NCBI GenBank assembly: GCA_039881145.1
Contig: JAYKKI010000139.1
Location: 496,001 to 560,000, forward strand
Reading direction: 5' to 3'
Length of the DNA stretch: 64,000 nt
Source of the DNA: Druceiella hillmani
Taxonomy: Eukaryota; Arthropoda; Insecta; Lepidoptera; Hepialidae
Under the pieces are notes generated by a model that had not been told where the DNA came from, made no database searches, and saw only the letters and a list, made by a program, of their open reading frames with translations. Shown in pieces: positions 1 through 12,026 of this stretch. Both the position numbers and the translations under genes were made by a program. How positions within the stretch are numbered: the stretch's first letter is position 1; each line of letters opens with the position of its first letter.

Positions 1-1160
1 TTTTTTTATTATACGGACCACCATTAAATTTTAATTATTAAAAAAGAGAATAGTAAAATTGAAGCGGTATAATTTGAAAATGGTCTGACAAATAATGACT
101 GACTAATAATGGAAAGCCAGTAAAAAAACAAAATATTGGACGTTAATGGCATGTCCCGGTGTTAAACGCGAGAATTGAATTGCTAACTAAATAAAGTTTA
201 ATAATGAATATAAATGAATATGCTGAAAATCTTAAGTGTTTAATAATATATATATAGCTGCGTTAATTCAAACAAATGCTAATGCGGTATAAATTTTAAC
301 CATCAAATGATCACTTGACAATGCTATCACCAAACAAACCCTTTCTATTCATATACATGTAGCACTTCAGACAAGTAAACTGATAAAAAAGAATTGTTTA
401 GTGGGCAACTTCATGTTGTCGTTTTTGTGTTACATCGTTGCCAACTTAATCTTGTTTTTTTCTAAATTTCTCTCAACTCGCATAATTTTTCTATAATAAG
501 CCTAAAGGAGTATAACTTCAAAAAAATTATATATTTTCAGCAAAGTGGCATGTATTTAGCAGGAAAGAGTATATTATAATAAATGGTTACGTAAATTAAA
601 TATTCATATGTTATTTAACCAATTAAAATGCGCGAATATTTTATTTTTCCTATATAATTCGAAATAATTCATCATACTTACAATAAGCTTTGGTCTTTTT
701 TTTGCTTGTAAAACTAACAATATAATTTTATGATGATATTCATTACATTTCCATATTTTTATTTCAAGTTTCTCCTAAAATTTTAAAAAAGTAAACAAAA
801 AAGGTAACGGAAAAGGGTGTGTCCAGTTTAAAATAAATTAGTCCCAGGAAATAATTTAAATTATTTGCTATATCAATGACAGTTGTTATGGAGAATTGCA
901 GATGAAGTATCACCTAGTCTGTAATTGATCAAACAGAGTCAAGTTTCACTATGTCCTAGAAAGTGAGAATGTGTTAAATCGTTAGTGTTTTAAATTGAGA
1001 TGTCGACAATAAATATCGTACTCAAGCGAGCGATTCGAGAATCCATTCATGGATGTGTACGTACATATATGGATGGGTCATGCGTGCTTTTTTTATATAA
1101 AGAATTCATAAAACAGAATGGAAAATAATGTCTGATGAAGAGAAATTTTACGAATGGCTT
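1..1160. other. AT-rich intergenic DNA, nothing recognised
   Basis: No open frame, RNA gene or repeat with internal similarity could be supported here. The composition is strongly AT-rich. The right edge grades into the decayed LINE fragment that follows. Confidence 0.6.
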
Positions 1161-1164
1161 AACA

Positions 1165-1480
1165 AATATCATCACCGTTATTAGCTGAAAGGGGTTTCCT
1201 GTCGAATATGGACCTCTCCCATTTATCCATCAAATGGGGGTGTACCTCATCCTGCGAACTCCAGTACGTGGTCGCCATTTAAGAAATTTCTTCTCCAATA
1301 GCCGTCGATTCTACGTGTATCATGACCTGCCATTATTACATCAACCTGCCAATACAAAGGGCTATATCAGTAACGTTAGTTTCCTCACAAATTTTCTCAT
1401 TACAAACCACATTTCATAACGAAACGTCTAGTCCAGATATTTTTACAGCCCACTGATGAACTTAAATTTGCAAGAACAAT
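1165..1480 (-). pseudogene. RTE-like LINE fragment, C-terminal part of ORF (decayed)
   Basis: Read on the minus strand in shifting frames, this stretch gives TNVTDIALCIGRL, then after two stop codons and a frameshift AGHDTRRIDGYW and FLKWRPRTGVRR. That order (T-V-TDIA-RI-LKW-WAGH-RR-DGRW-LEWRPRTG) is the conserved tail that follows the reverse transcriptase domain in RTE-type elements common in insects. The conserved arginine before W is a stop in the next motif, and the 3' end runs into GGTGATGATAT, like the short GAT-type tails of such elements. Several frameshifts and stops make it a dead remnant. The same tail is seen at 6.1, 27.2 and 61.5 kb. Assignment to RTE is by motif memory. Confidence 0.65.
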
Positions 1481-1595
1481 AGGAGGACCACGTCTCAGTT
1501 CCGTGTATCATCACTGATAACTGAAACATGTTTGAAATCCTCATTTTCAAATATTGATAAATAATTTTAATATAAGTTTTAATTTAATATTTATC

Positions 1596-1674
1596 TCCGA
1601 TACTAAAGTATCGGAATTTGCCATTCGGTTTCCAAATAATTTTAATATTTATCTCCGATACTAAAGTATCGGAG
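1596..1674. repeat. duplicated short hairpin (two copies)
   Basis: TCCGATACTAAAGTATCGGA occurs at 1596-1615 and again at 1654-1673, where one more base pair (C/G) extends it to 1653-1674. Each folds as a 9-10 bp stem around AA. The AT-rich sequence before each copy (TTTAATATTTATC) is also shared, so a block of about 57 bp was duplicated in tandem. Confidence 0.8.
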
Positions 1675-2707
1675 TAAACATATTGATATTCAAATATTAA
1701 AATATATCAAGTAATGAACATTTAAGAAAACTAAAGCTAATAATATAGTGGCAGATCCTTTTCATTTATCTATACTTTAGCAAAATATCAAAATAATTGT
1801 AAAGGAAATATCAAATATTATAACAAAATTCCTTCATTTTTTGTTGTAATAATATTTAATTGAAATAATTTTAAATATTTTAAAAATATTTATTCTGTTT
1901 GCTCAAAAAAGCTACAGTTTCGCGCTTGCTACTCTCAAAATCTTGAAAGAGGATTTGGAAGACAAAATTTTGTGGGTTATCCACAAAATTTGTAATATTT
2001 AAGAAGAGACACTTTGCTAAACAGTAATTTTAGTATTTGTAAATTATTCATCGAAATTTCAATTTGAAGGCAATAAAACGTAATCTTGAAGTGAGCTTTG
2101 CTTTTATAGCCCCAAAAGTAAATTAATGTCTCTCTTCATTAACATGCGATAATACCTCGATAAACCTGTACAGAATCTTAAACACAATTCTTAGAATGAA
2201 TTGGCACGTAAAGCGAAGCTGTAATTTTCTTTATGATCACATGCAATCCTCATGGGTCGGGAGTGAAATTTCGTTAGGAACCCAGAAACAATGAATGGAA
2301 TTGCCAAGCTTTCCATTCGCTTCGAGTGCTTTGACCAAAATAATTTTCGCATAATTTCTTTTTATATGAACAATACACCTAAAGAAATGGTTTTCGAAAA
2401 ATTTTAAAAAGTTGTAAATGGATAAAAATATTTAAAAAAAAACTTTGCTAAGTTTATACGATAATATCGTAAAAAATATTGCATACCTACATTTTATTTG
2501 CGAGCCACATTTTCAAGTATTACTTTTTGCAATCGAATTAAAAATTAAATAATATACTACGTAAAATTTTACTATTCAGAAATTTCCTAATTTAGAGTTA
2601 AAAAATAATTGATGATTTTTTGAAAAGAAATTTTAATATTATTTTTAACAGATTTGAAAATATTTCAGACAACTAAATATATATGTATGTATGTATATGT
2701 ACATATA

Positions 2708-2710
<3 letters not shown>
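1675..2710. other. AT-rich intergenic DNA, nothing recognised
   Basis: No coding, RNA or repeat signal could be supported in this stretch. Confidence 0.55.

Positions 2711-2758
<48 letters not shown>
2711..2758. repeat. (TA)n microsatellite
   Basis: About 24 uninterrupted TA dinucleotides, preceded by a mixed TATG/TACA stretch. Confidence 0.95.
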
Positions 2759-2762
<4 letters not shown>

Positions 2763-2975
2763 TCCAATGAAAGTATTCCTATTTAAAAGAAAGTTTTAAA
2801 TTAACCAATGCAATCAAACAAACCCTAAAAATACTAATATTTATACCGCAGATTTTGACACTCCCAAATAAATCAAAACCTATAGGGTAATTCTCGTCGT
2901 ATTATGAAATTTGGTAAGGAGCTAAGACTCAGCATATATAAACGAAAAAAAAAACTTGAGAGGTGTCAAGGGACA

Positions 2976-3340
2976 CCCGGATGGAACGAAGTTCCTTTCG
3001 ATTAATTAGTGAAGGAATTTTAATAAAATTTTATTTCTTTTCATTTATAATAATAATTATTGTTATTATTTATTACGTACAAAAAACCTGTATACAGTCA
3101 ACAAAAATAATCGTCGCGACACCACACTGTTCAATGCGAAATAGAAAGACGAAACGAAAATAACTGGCTCGCTTTCTATGAGAGAGAGAGACAGACAGAG
3201 AAACACGCGCACGCCGCACGGCTTGCAGCGCGCCCGCTAGCAACTATAGCAAAAAGTGTCGTTACAACTTTTGGTCTTCATTTTTTCCGTCTAGCCCCCT
3301 TTCGCAACGCGCGATTAGGAACTTCGTTCCAAAATCCGGA
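2976..3340. mobile_element. non-autonomous inverted-repeat element (MITE-like)
   Basis: The left end (CCGGATGGAACGAAGTTCCT, 2977-2996) is matched in inverted orientation by AGGAACTTCGTTCC at 3317-3330 followed by TCCGGA. The ends also contain a small self-palindrome, GGAAC-GAA-GTTCC. The interior has an AT-rich left half and a GC-rich right half with a GA/CA-rich stretch near 3180-3240. It has no transposase. The short plus-strand open frame across the left half (66 codons) is probably incidental. Superfamily and target-site duplication were not determined. Confidence 0.5.
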
Positions 3341-3344
3341 AATC

Positions 3345-4360
3345 GTTTATTTGTAGTTATATCATATAAAAAAGAATTACATATGTTCCTGTTAAAGATA
3401 CAGTAGGCAATATATATTCGTCCTATCAAACTAATAAAAATGTTTAAATAATTGAATATTAATATTGTGTACCACTAAATATTTGTAAATGCCTAAATGT
3501 GCGCGGAACCCTCGTAATACCAATGCCATTCGTACTTGACAATTGTTTATATAATGAGATCGTTTCACAAAATACCAAACAAACTATAGATACATGCGAA
3601 AAAATATGACGTCTGACTACATCCATGTCTAACTAAATGTCGTTTGGATGAACGTTATGCTCATTGAGGTGTGGAGTTACATGCCGCTCATTCATTCATC
3701 CTGCCTGATTATTATATAATGACCTACTGCAATGCGTTATTTACTAAATTACAATCGGTCATCATTCAAAATTAGCAGCAGTCTTAGGTGTCAATTTATT
3801 CTGGTGCTAAAGAAGCATGACGAACGTACGGTTGTAGTGTCGGTAATCAATTACAAGCACCAATGCATACACACAATACTCGTCGAAGCCGCTTGTGCTG
3901 GTGAGAAAATGACAATAAAGAACTATTTTGTAGTTTAAGACGCTAGACACGTATTAAAATGCAACGATAAATAAACATTAGGTTGACCACTGATAATATC
4001 ACTATTTTAGTTGGCAAAGTTATTATATATTTTTACTTAGTCAATAAAATTAAACCTCAAATATGTAAGCATCATCGTTATGTATCTTTTGTCGCCGACG
4101 TGTGTGTAGAGATACAATTTATTTATTGAGGAATTCTTTGGAGGCGTCATTTCTGCTATAAGGTGTAGAGTATTGTCATATAAATACACAATACTTTGTA
4201 TTACGTTGCAGGAAGTTTGGTTGTAACTTTCTTAAATTTTTAAAAGTAAATGTTGGTGGAAACTTTACTGTTAGTTAAAAAAAATTGTTTGTGAATAATT
4301 CCATATACATGCCTTTGCACACTTGAAAGAAGATTTTGGCATGTTTTGATCATATTTAGG
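3345..4360. other. intergenic DNA, nothing recognised
   Basis: Mixed AT-rich sequence with one 68-codon open frame (3732-3938) that has no recognisable motif. No feature supported. Confidence 0.5.
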
Positions 4361-4364
4361 TATT

Positions 4365-4512
4365 GGTATGCACGTATGGCATAATGCAAAATTTTGATGT
4401 AGGTATGCATTTATGTTATAATACCATATTTTGGTGTACGTATACACTTATATTATAATATCATGTATTCGTGTAGGTACGCACTTATGTCATAATGTCA
4501 TATTTTACTACG
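4365..4512. repeat. 37-bp tandem repeat, four copies
   Basis: Units start at 4365, 4402, 4439 and 4476, exactly 37 bp apart. Each reads roughly GGTATGCACTTATGTTATAA followed by a TNNCATATTTTGGTGTA-like half. The copies differ by several substitutions but no indels, which suggests an old array that has not been recently homogenised. Confidence 0.8.
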
Positions 4513-6060
4513 CGCGGTACGGGTATGGGTACGTTTATTAAGACTCTTAGCTACCAAAACAAATTGCGATATCCTCCTGGAATGAGAAATATACATTGTT
4601 ATGCCTCCATGGCGTATTGCTTAGCTCTCTTGCCATCAACATAAAATTCGTGAAGCAAAATCACTCTAATTCTTCTTCTGAAATATTAATTTCTTTTTGG
4701 TATTCCACTCACTGAAACGCAATTGTTAACTTAAAAAAAATCGATCGCCGCACTCCTTATAGATTCTGTAAAAGATGTTCCGGAAATTTCTATAACATTT
4801 AAAAAAAATCACCGAAAAATTGGCGGTTAATTAGTTGCAGTAATTTCATCAAATATAAAAAAACGAAATAAAAGTAACATTCAACGAATAAAAAACGACG
4901 TCTTGAACAAAAAGTTTGAAGTAGTACGAGTCTGCCACCCGTGAGTACGAGTCTGTTACCCATGAAGTGTTTTATGGTAAATGTAAATTAACTTTTTAAT
5001 ATAGCAGTGTTCAGTTTTGTTTGTAAATATTATGATTACAATACTAATGTTTCGAATGCTTAATACAATGTACTAACCATAAACTACCACGCAAATTTTT
5101 AAAGTATAATTAATCGCTTCAAACAGACCAATATAACTTAAGTGGTGATAATAAAATTACAAAAACTGAATAATATGTAGACCCAATTTTTTGTGCAGTT
5201 TTTTCTTAAAGCAGGAAGACTGACGCATGAAATTTAAACACGTATATTAGGAATTTTTATATGATAACAAAAATTTATGAGTTAAAAAACAGTAAGACTG
5301 AACAGATAAAAAGTTAAAGGTGTAGAAAATGACAACCAGCACAAAAAGGAAACCGTGATCAACTACTGTCAAATCATATTTATGGTTACGGTCTTTAAAT
5401 ATTGGGATCACATCGATTTAAAAGTTGAGATATCTGTAATCCTACATATCTATAATCCTTTCAATATTATATATTTTGTATTAGTAATGTAAATCTGGCA
5501 CCTTTAAATATAGGTATTTTGAAGTATTGTTTAGAGAGAATATAATACAAATTAAAATATACACAATACTTAATTTTTTGGTCCTATAGATATAAGAAAC
5601 AATTGATTAAATTATTTTTCCTGTAATCCATATAATTAGAAAAAACTGCTTCAAATAAAACAAATTTTATTAAAACAAGTCAATCTGAAAACCTTAAGAA
5701 TACTCTTGTTCACATTTTTTTTTATTTTATTATAGTTTGGCGAACCAAGTTTATCAATTTAAAACAATAAATCCATTCAAGGCGTACTAAAAAAATCATT
5801 TGATTTTTTATGTGTTTTTAATTGTTTATAAGAATTGTTCAACAAAATAGTTTTAAAATATCGTTCGTTAAATTATAACTACCATAATGTGTTAAAAGCA
5901 TCAGTATAAACTTACAGATTTATTTATTTTGAAAGAAGTTATGATATGCAATAGTATTTTTTTTTCTAATGTTGTGAAAAATCTTCTAATGTGTACCTAA
6001 TGTTAAAAAAAATATTGATACATTTTCAATCACAATTCTTAAAATATTTTCCTTATACAG
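4513..6060. other. AT-rich intergenic DNA, nothing recognised
   Basis: Contains only a two-copy near-repeat of GTACGAGTCTG (4926 and 4946). No coding or RNA gene seen. Confidence 0.55.
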
Positions 6061-6062
6061 AT

Positions 6063-7426
6063 TCTCTATATATATCATCATCAGTTTCTGTCGCTCCGGT
6101 CGGAGCATAGGGCAGACATAAAATTTCTCCATTTGATGCAGTCAGCTGCCAGTTGCTTAACCTCTCTCCAGGTCTTTCCAGCCGGTTTTTGCTTCTTCCT
6201 GGTCCGTTCTCTGCCAGGTCTTTCTTGGTCGGTCTTTCTTGATCGTCTTGCTCCTTGCGGGTTCCAGTCGAGGGCTGCCTTATCGATGGCTTCGTCAGCC
6301 TTTCGTAGCGTGTGGCCAATCCAACGCCACTTCCTCTCCCCAATCTGGTCTGCGATTGGTTTTTGGTCCGTTTCAGCCCACAGGTCCTTGTTCCTCTTCA
6401 CCTCCGGCCACCTCACGTTCATGATGCGGCGAAGGCATCTGTTCACGATGACCTGTAGTTGATGAGTGAGACCTTTGGAGACCCTCCACGTCTCACAGCC
6501 GTACATCAGGTCGGATTTGACGTTGGTGTTGAAGAGTCTGATCTTCGTCTTTTGGAAATGAAGTCACTTCTCAACACAGGGTATAGCTGGACAAACGCTC
6601 CATTTGCCTTTCTCAGCCCGCTCTTCACATCCTCCTCGGCTCCTCCGTCCCTCGTCACCATATTTCCGAGGTGCTGAAAGCTCTATCGACATTCTTGACA
6701 TTCTTGTCACCTTCTCGACATTCTTATCGCCCAGCTTCAGAGGTGTATAAACGGCTGTATTGAGGCGCATCTCTTTCGTCTTTCGGACGTTGATTTTGAG
6801 GCCCACTCTCTCTCTGCTTCGTCCTTCAACCTCTTCAGCTTGTCGTATTGTCGTAAATGTCTCCGAAGCGCCCCGCCAAAAGACAAATGTCATCCGAGAA
6901 GTCGAGGTCCTCCAGCCTGCCTATCATTCCCCACTGGATTCCTTGCCTTCTGCCATTTATAACTTTCCGCATCACCCTGTCAAGGACAAGCAGGAATAGT
7001 GTTGGTGAGAGGATGCACCTCTGTCTTACGTCTGCATTGACGCTGATGGACTGCGTCAGGATTCCCTCGTGCAAGACTTGACACTGGTAGTCCGTGTACA
7101 TCTCCTTGATGATGAGCATTTTCATGGGGATGCCATACTCTGCCAGGGTGTTCCACATGATTGTTCTGTTGACCGAGTCAAATGCCTTCTCGAAGGTACA
7201 GGATGTTCTGCCATTCCGAGCTTTGTTCTAGGATGATCCTCAAGGTGTCTATGAGATCCACGCAGCTCCTGTGTTTTCGGAAGCCCGCCTGCTCTTTTCT
7301 GAGTCACCGCCCCACCGCTTTCTTGATGCGCTCCAAGATGACGTGGGATAGAATTTTACTAGGTACTGAGAGGAGAGTAATGCCCCGCCAGTTGTTACAG
7401 TCGGTAATGACACCTTTCTTGGGCAG

Positions 7427-7430
<4 letters not shown>
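6063..7430 (-). pseudogene. RTE-like LINE reverse transcriptase, 5'-truncated and frameshifted
   Basis: Read from right to left, the minus strand carries an insect RTE-type ORF in several frames. It starts with CNNWRGITLLSVPSKIL and then RKEQAGFRKHRSCVD, the finger region. Next come YGIPMKMLIIKEMY and CQVLHEGILTQS, then VRQRC-LSPTLFLLV (normally VRQGC) and LEDLDFSDDICLL, where the catalytic F/YADD box reads FSDD (6881-6915). LKINVRKTKEMRLN follows, then YGCETW and the C-terminal W-GHTLR-AD region. There is an in-frame stop near 7304 and frameshifts between about 7120-7180, 6830-6890 and 6500-6570. The 5' part (endonuclease) is missing: homology stops at a (TA)n tract at 7428. The 3' end at about 6063 finishes in TGATGATGATATA, typical of RTE tails. 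The element is dead; the several 60-140-codon frames on either strand here are pieces or shadows of it. Confidence 0.85.

Positions 7431-7512
<82 letters not shown>
7428..7512. repeat. (TA)n microsatellite
   Basis: About 42 TA dinucleotides directly abutting the 5'-truncated end of the RTE-like element. Confidence 0.95.
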
Positions 7513-7515
<3 letters not shown>

Positions 7516-8569
7516 GTAATCTTATGTATATAGTTACTTTAATTTTTTTATTTATGCTGTATGTACTTCCAATAAATTGATAAGTTATAATAAAGGAAGT
7601 ATTATATTTTTTGAGTTTACACTTTAAGAATCCATGTTCATATGTAGCATCCGGTGTGAAATTTTATGAGGAGTAAAATGAATGTTGTAAGCGTACGAAG
7701 TTCAGAGCGTTAATAAAAATTTGCTGTTAAGTAGCCACTCCGTGCCACATTTCTGCTCATCTTTAGAGTGAGAAAACAATATATTTATTTAACATCGCCT
7801 GGGCAGTACGTATAGAGCATCAATAGCTAATTTCAGGCACATCTTTAATTGAGATATGGAATTATTTACTGACAGTTGTAAGCGTCGTTTTTTTAAAAAA
7901 GTAGTAAAATGAATACAAGAAGGAGAACTACATGGAAACAGAGTGCACATATTGGTCTCTAACAGAGATGTAATTGAAAATAAACGTACCGATAAAGCAA
8001 ATGTGAAGAAAAAATACCGAGATATATAATGCTAGTGGTATGATTAACGAAAGGGTAAGTATAGTCAAATATTCACGTTTGCAATGAAAATAAAATTTAT
8101 TTATTTAATAATTGAAAGGCTCACAAAACAAGTCACAGTCAAGTAGATGTGTAATAAAAATAACAGAGGAAAAACTAGAATGTAACTATAATTACGTGTG
8201 CACAAAATGGTCAGAGTATTTATTTATACCTTGGCAAGGGTTACTTGTGTTGTTAATATAATATATTGCAAAATGTATTGATCAATTGTTAAAGTTAGTA
8301 TTTACTTTTTCTGAGCAAACAATTAATTCTATCTTAGCTGGTTTCAATTTATAAATAATATATTTTGTATTTCCATTTTAAAATTTAATAATTTCAGTTC
8401 AAGAATATCCAAAGATGGATGTTCAGAAAAAAATATCGTTATGTAATCGGCACATTCGAATTATAGGGTTATAAAATAGGTATTATTGTTATAAACTTAT
8501 AGTACGAATAATCTCTGTAATGGTATACGGAATCTGATTCGAATATTGAAGTTGAGTAGAGAGAGGAGA
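7513..8569. other. AT-rich intergenic DNA, nothing recognised
   Basis: No coding, RNA or repeat feature could be supported. Confidence 0.55.
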
Positions 8570-8643
8570 AAATGACAATCAACATGCGAATGTATGATTA
8601 TACATATATATATAATCATACATTCGCATGTTGATTGTCATTT
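8570..8643. repeat. long hairpin: 33-bp perfect arms, 8-nt loop
   Basis: Left arm 8570-8602 is the exact reverse complement of right arm 8611-8643; the 8-nt spacer is CATATATA. Arms begin AAATGACAATCAACATGCGA. A (TA)n tract starts within about 12 bp of the right arm. The stem is perfect, so it is either recent or under gene conversion. It is not obviously a transposon end pair because there is almost no interior. Confidence 0.9.
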
Positions 8644-8648
8644 GTCTA

Positions 8649-8915
<267 letters not shown>

Positions 8916-9194
8916 CACTTTATTTATACGTGAGTGGATTTGAAATTAAACAAAAATTTTACCGACCGTCAATCATATTGACGTTGAGCCGTTAGATGGC
9001 AGTATTGCTGTTTCGTGTATATAATTTTAATAATTAATTAATTTGCAAAAACAATAGCAATAATAAATTTTTTAGTTGTGGATGCCGGTAGAGCAAGTAA
9101 TTATCTATAAAATGATATATAATTTATGTGGATTAGTTGTGAGGTTATTTCTAAAAAAGGAGAGTAACATCTTAACCTTAGCGTATTAATATAT

Positions 9195-9225
<31 letters not shown>

Positions 9226-10388
9226 ATTCCATTATGAAGCTCAGATGACAGATCAAACAAATATTTTACTAAAATTGACATATAGAGGCGCAAGTATCAA
9301 AAGCATTGAGCTAAAGCGCCACTTTATTTATACGTGAGTAGATTTGAAATTAAACAAAAATTTTACCGACCGTCAATCATATTGACGTTGAGCCGTTAGA
9401 TGGCAGCATTGCTGTTTTGTGTATATAATTTTAATAATTAATTAATTTGCAAAAACAATAGCAATAATACATTTTTTAGTGGTGGATGCCGGTAGAGCAA
9501 GCAATTCTCTATAAAATGATATATAATTTATGTGGATTAGTTGTGAGGTTATTTCTAAAAAAGGAGAGTAACATCTTAACCTTAGCATATTAATATATAT
9601 GATGATGATGATGATGATTTATTCCATTATGAAGCTCAGATGACAGATCAAACAAATATTTTACTAAAATTGACATATAGAGGCGCAAGTATCAAAACCA
9701 TTGAGCTGAAGCGCCACTTTATTTATACGTGAGTAGATTTGAAATTAAACAAAAATTTTACCGACCGTCAATCATATTGACGTTGAGCCGTTAGATGGCA
9801 GCATTGCTGTTTTGTGTATATAATTTTAATAATTAATTAATTTGCAAAAACAATAGCAATAATAAATTTTTTAGTTGTGGATGCCGGTAGAGCAAGCAAT
9901 TATCTATAAAATGATATATAATTTATGTGGATTAGTTGTTAGGTTTTTTCTAAAAAGGGAGAGTAACATCTTAACCTTAGCGTATTAATATATATGATGA
10001 TGATGATGATGATTTATTCCATTATGAAGCTCAGATGACAGATCAAACAAATATTTTACTAAAATTAACATATAGAGGCGCAAGTATCAAAAGCATTGAG
10101 CTAAAGCGCCACTTTATTTATACGTGAGTGGATTTCAAATTAAACAAAAATTTTACCAACCGTCAATCATATTGACGTTGAGCCGTTAGATGGCAGCATT
10201 GCTGTTTTGTGTATATAATTTTAATAATTAATTAATTTGCAAAAACAATAGCAATAATAAATTTTTTAGTTGTGGTTGCCGGTAGAGCAAGCAATTATTT
10301 ATAAAATTATATAAAATTTATGTGGATTAGTTGTGAGGTTTTTTCTAAAAAGGGAGAGTAACATCCTAACCTTAGCGTATTAATATAT

Positions 10389-10419
<31 letters not shown>

Positions 10420-10635
10420 ATTCCATTATGAAGCTCAGATAACAGATCAAACAAATATTTTACTAAAATTGACATATAGAGGCGCAAGTATCAAAAGCAT
10501 TGAGCTAAAGCGCCACTTTATTTATACGTGAGTGGATTTGAAATTAAACAAAAATTTTACCGACCGTCAATCATATTGACGTTGAGCCGTTAGATGGCAG
10601 CGTTGCTGTTTTGTGTATATAATTTTAATAATAGT
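8916..10635. repeat. tandem array of about 400-bp units, four full plus one partial
   Basis: Units begin with CACTTTATTTATACGTGAGT at 8916, 9321, 9715, 10110 and 10514 (the last truncated after about 120 bp), giving lengths 405, 394, 395 and 404. The copies are nearly identical. Each holds a CGTCAAT-CAT-ATTGACG mini-hairpin, the phrase GAGCCGTTAGATGGCAGCAT, a (GAT)n microsatellite and AGGCGCAAGTATCAAAA. The (GAT)n tract has 9, 6, 6 and 9 repeats, which accounts for most of the length difference. The last unit ends in a local duplication of GTTTGTGTATATAATTTTAA (10605-10655). There is no open frame; this is a satellite-like expansion, probably within a transposable element. Confidence 0.9.
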
Positions 10636-10639
10636 TTGT

Positions 10640-10855
10640 GTATATAATTTTAATATAATTTAAATAAGCTTTTAAATTGATTTATTTGAAGTAAATTTTA
10701 TTCGAATTTAAATTTAATCATGAAAAAGCAGTATAACAAACGAAACTAGATCGTAATATAAAATTAATTTAAGAAACTAGTGATATGCGAAAATGTGTTG
10801 AAATTTAAAATTTGTGAAATTCATGAATTGACATTGAATTAATTAGTGTCAATTA
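10640..10855. other. AT-rich intergenic DNA
   Basis: Short AT-rich spacer between the tandem array and a more GC-rich segment; no feature seen. Confidence 0.5.
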
Positions 10856-10857
10856 TC

Positions 10858-11236
10858 TACAGATCCGTCTGAGTAACATGCGACGAGTAGAAGTGAAGTT
10901 TTCGCTGAAGCCGCGGAAACTTTGCCAACATCGTTCGAGGCAACGGAAGATGTTCCTGCTGATTTGCCTAGGGGTGAGGTGCAGAAAACCATTTTGGACA
11001 TGGACATGAATGTATTAATACACAGGAGACGCACCAGCGGCCATCATTCGGATATCCGGCTCACTTTGAGCCAATGTCTTTTTTTTCATCGGATGGAGGA
11101 AATAAAATGAAATGGCATGAGGCATAAGTGGAGCAGAGACAACGAAGGGCTCCATGGAATTCGCAAATATACTTTGTTAAGTCAAGTTCGAGAAGCGAAG
11201 GCCCGTGATGAAGTTGCAGATAGAGTTGAAAAATAA
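10858..11236. other. GC-richer, coding-like segment, unrecognised
   Basis: This 380-bp block is clearly less AT-rich than both flanks. The plus strand has a 62-codon open frame (10922-11110, starting MPTSFEATEDVPADLPRGEV, ending HRMEEIK). In the same frame after its stop comes another charged stretch (KWSRDNEGLHGIRK then VREAKARDEVADRVEK) ending in a stop at about 11236. The charge pattern and composition look like a decayed coding region, perhaps of a transposon-encoded protein. No family was recognised. Confidence 0.3.
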
Positions 11237-12026
11237 ATGAAATACTTTTGGACTATTTATTCTATTTTATGTTTTTAAGTATCGTTTTTTGCTCATATTT
11301 TGTTTTATTTCATTATTTATTTGTGTCTATAAATGCAGTGTAGCACGTTGTTTGAAACATTTAAAACCTAAAAAATATTAACATTTATATTTTTAATCTT
11401 ACACAGAAATAGTGGGAATTGTTTACTAATTATTAAATTTGCATTTACGTGGTTAAGCTTTGTTAATTTACGTTACAATTTGGTTAGAGGTTAGTAAAAC
11501 AAATGTTCACTGAAATGATGTATTAACCAATGAAATAGGACTTGAATATTAAAGCCCCATTAAGGAATGGTTTGTATTATCCAGTCCAAACTAATTTAAT
11601 ATTATAATATTTATAATTTTGTTTTAGTTATGGGTAAATTGAACTATACATTGCATTTCACTATTAGAATTTATGCTTAATGTAGCTTATAAATGATGAC
11701 ATTTATACTCGAATTCAATTTGTCGGAATTCAATAAGTTTTCGCCACTTTTTATTAAATTACCAAATATGAAGAATAAATATGTATTAATAAATTCCTGA
11801 ATTAAAAAAATAACTGGTTTATATAATCTAGTCCATACTAATTCAATGCACATTTTAACATTCTGGTTATAGGTAAAATAAACAATCCAATGCAAACTAT
11901 TTTTAATGCACATTTTAATATTACGAAATAAAATAAAATAAAAAAGTAATATTCAATATATGTTTTGTAAGAACTTTTTAAATTATCAAATATAAAAAAT
12001 AAATAAATATTAATAACTTCCTAAAT
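11237..12026. other. AT-rich intergenic DNA
   Basis: Within it, two blocks resemble each other (AATGCACATTTTAA at about 11846 and 11906, about 60 bp apart), a weak local duplication. Nothing else was seen. Confidence 0.5.

Noticed and set aside
2963..3163. 66-codon plus-strand frame starting MSRDTRMERSSFRL
   Set aside because: Starts inside the terminal repeat of the MITE-like element and continues as poly-isoleucine; not a credible gene.
6133..7580. Plus-strand open frames of 60-132 codons at 6133-7580
   Set aside because: They are shadows of the minus-strand reverse transcriptase remnant, and the last one runs into the TA repeat.
8916..10635. The 400-bp repeats as a CRISPR-like array
   Set aside because: Repeats are directly adjacent with no unique spacers, units are hundreds of bases long, and the genome is eukaryotic.
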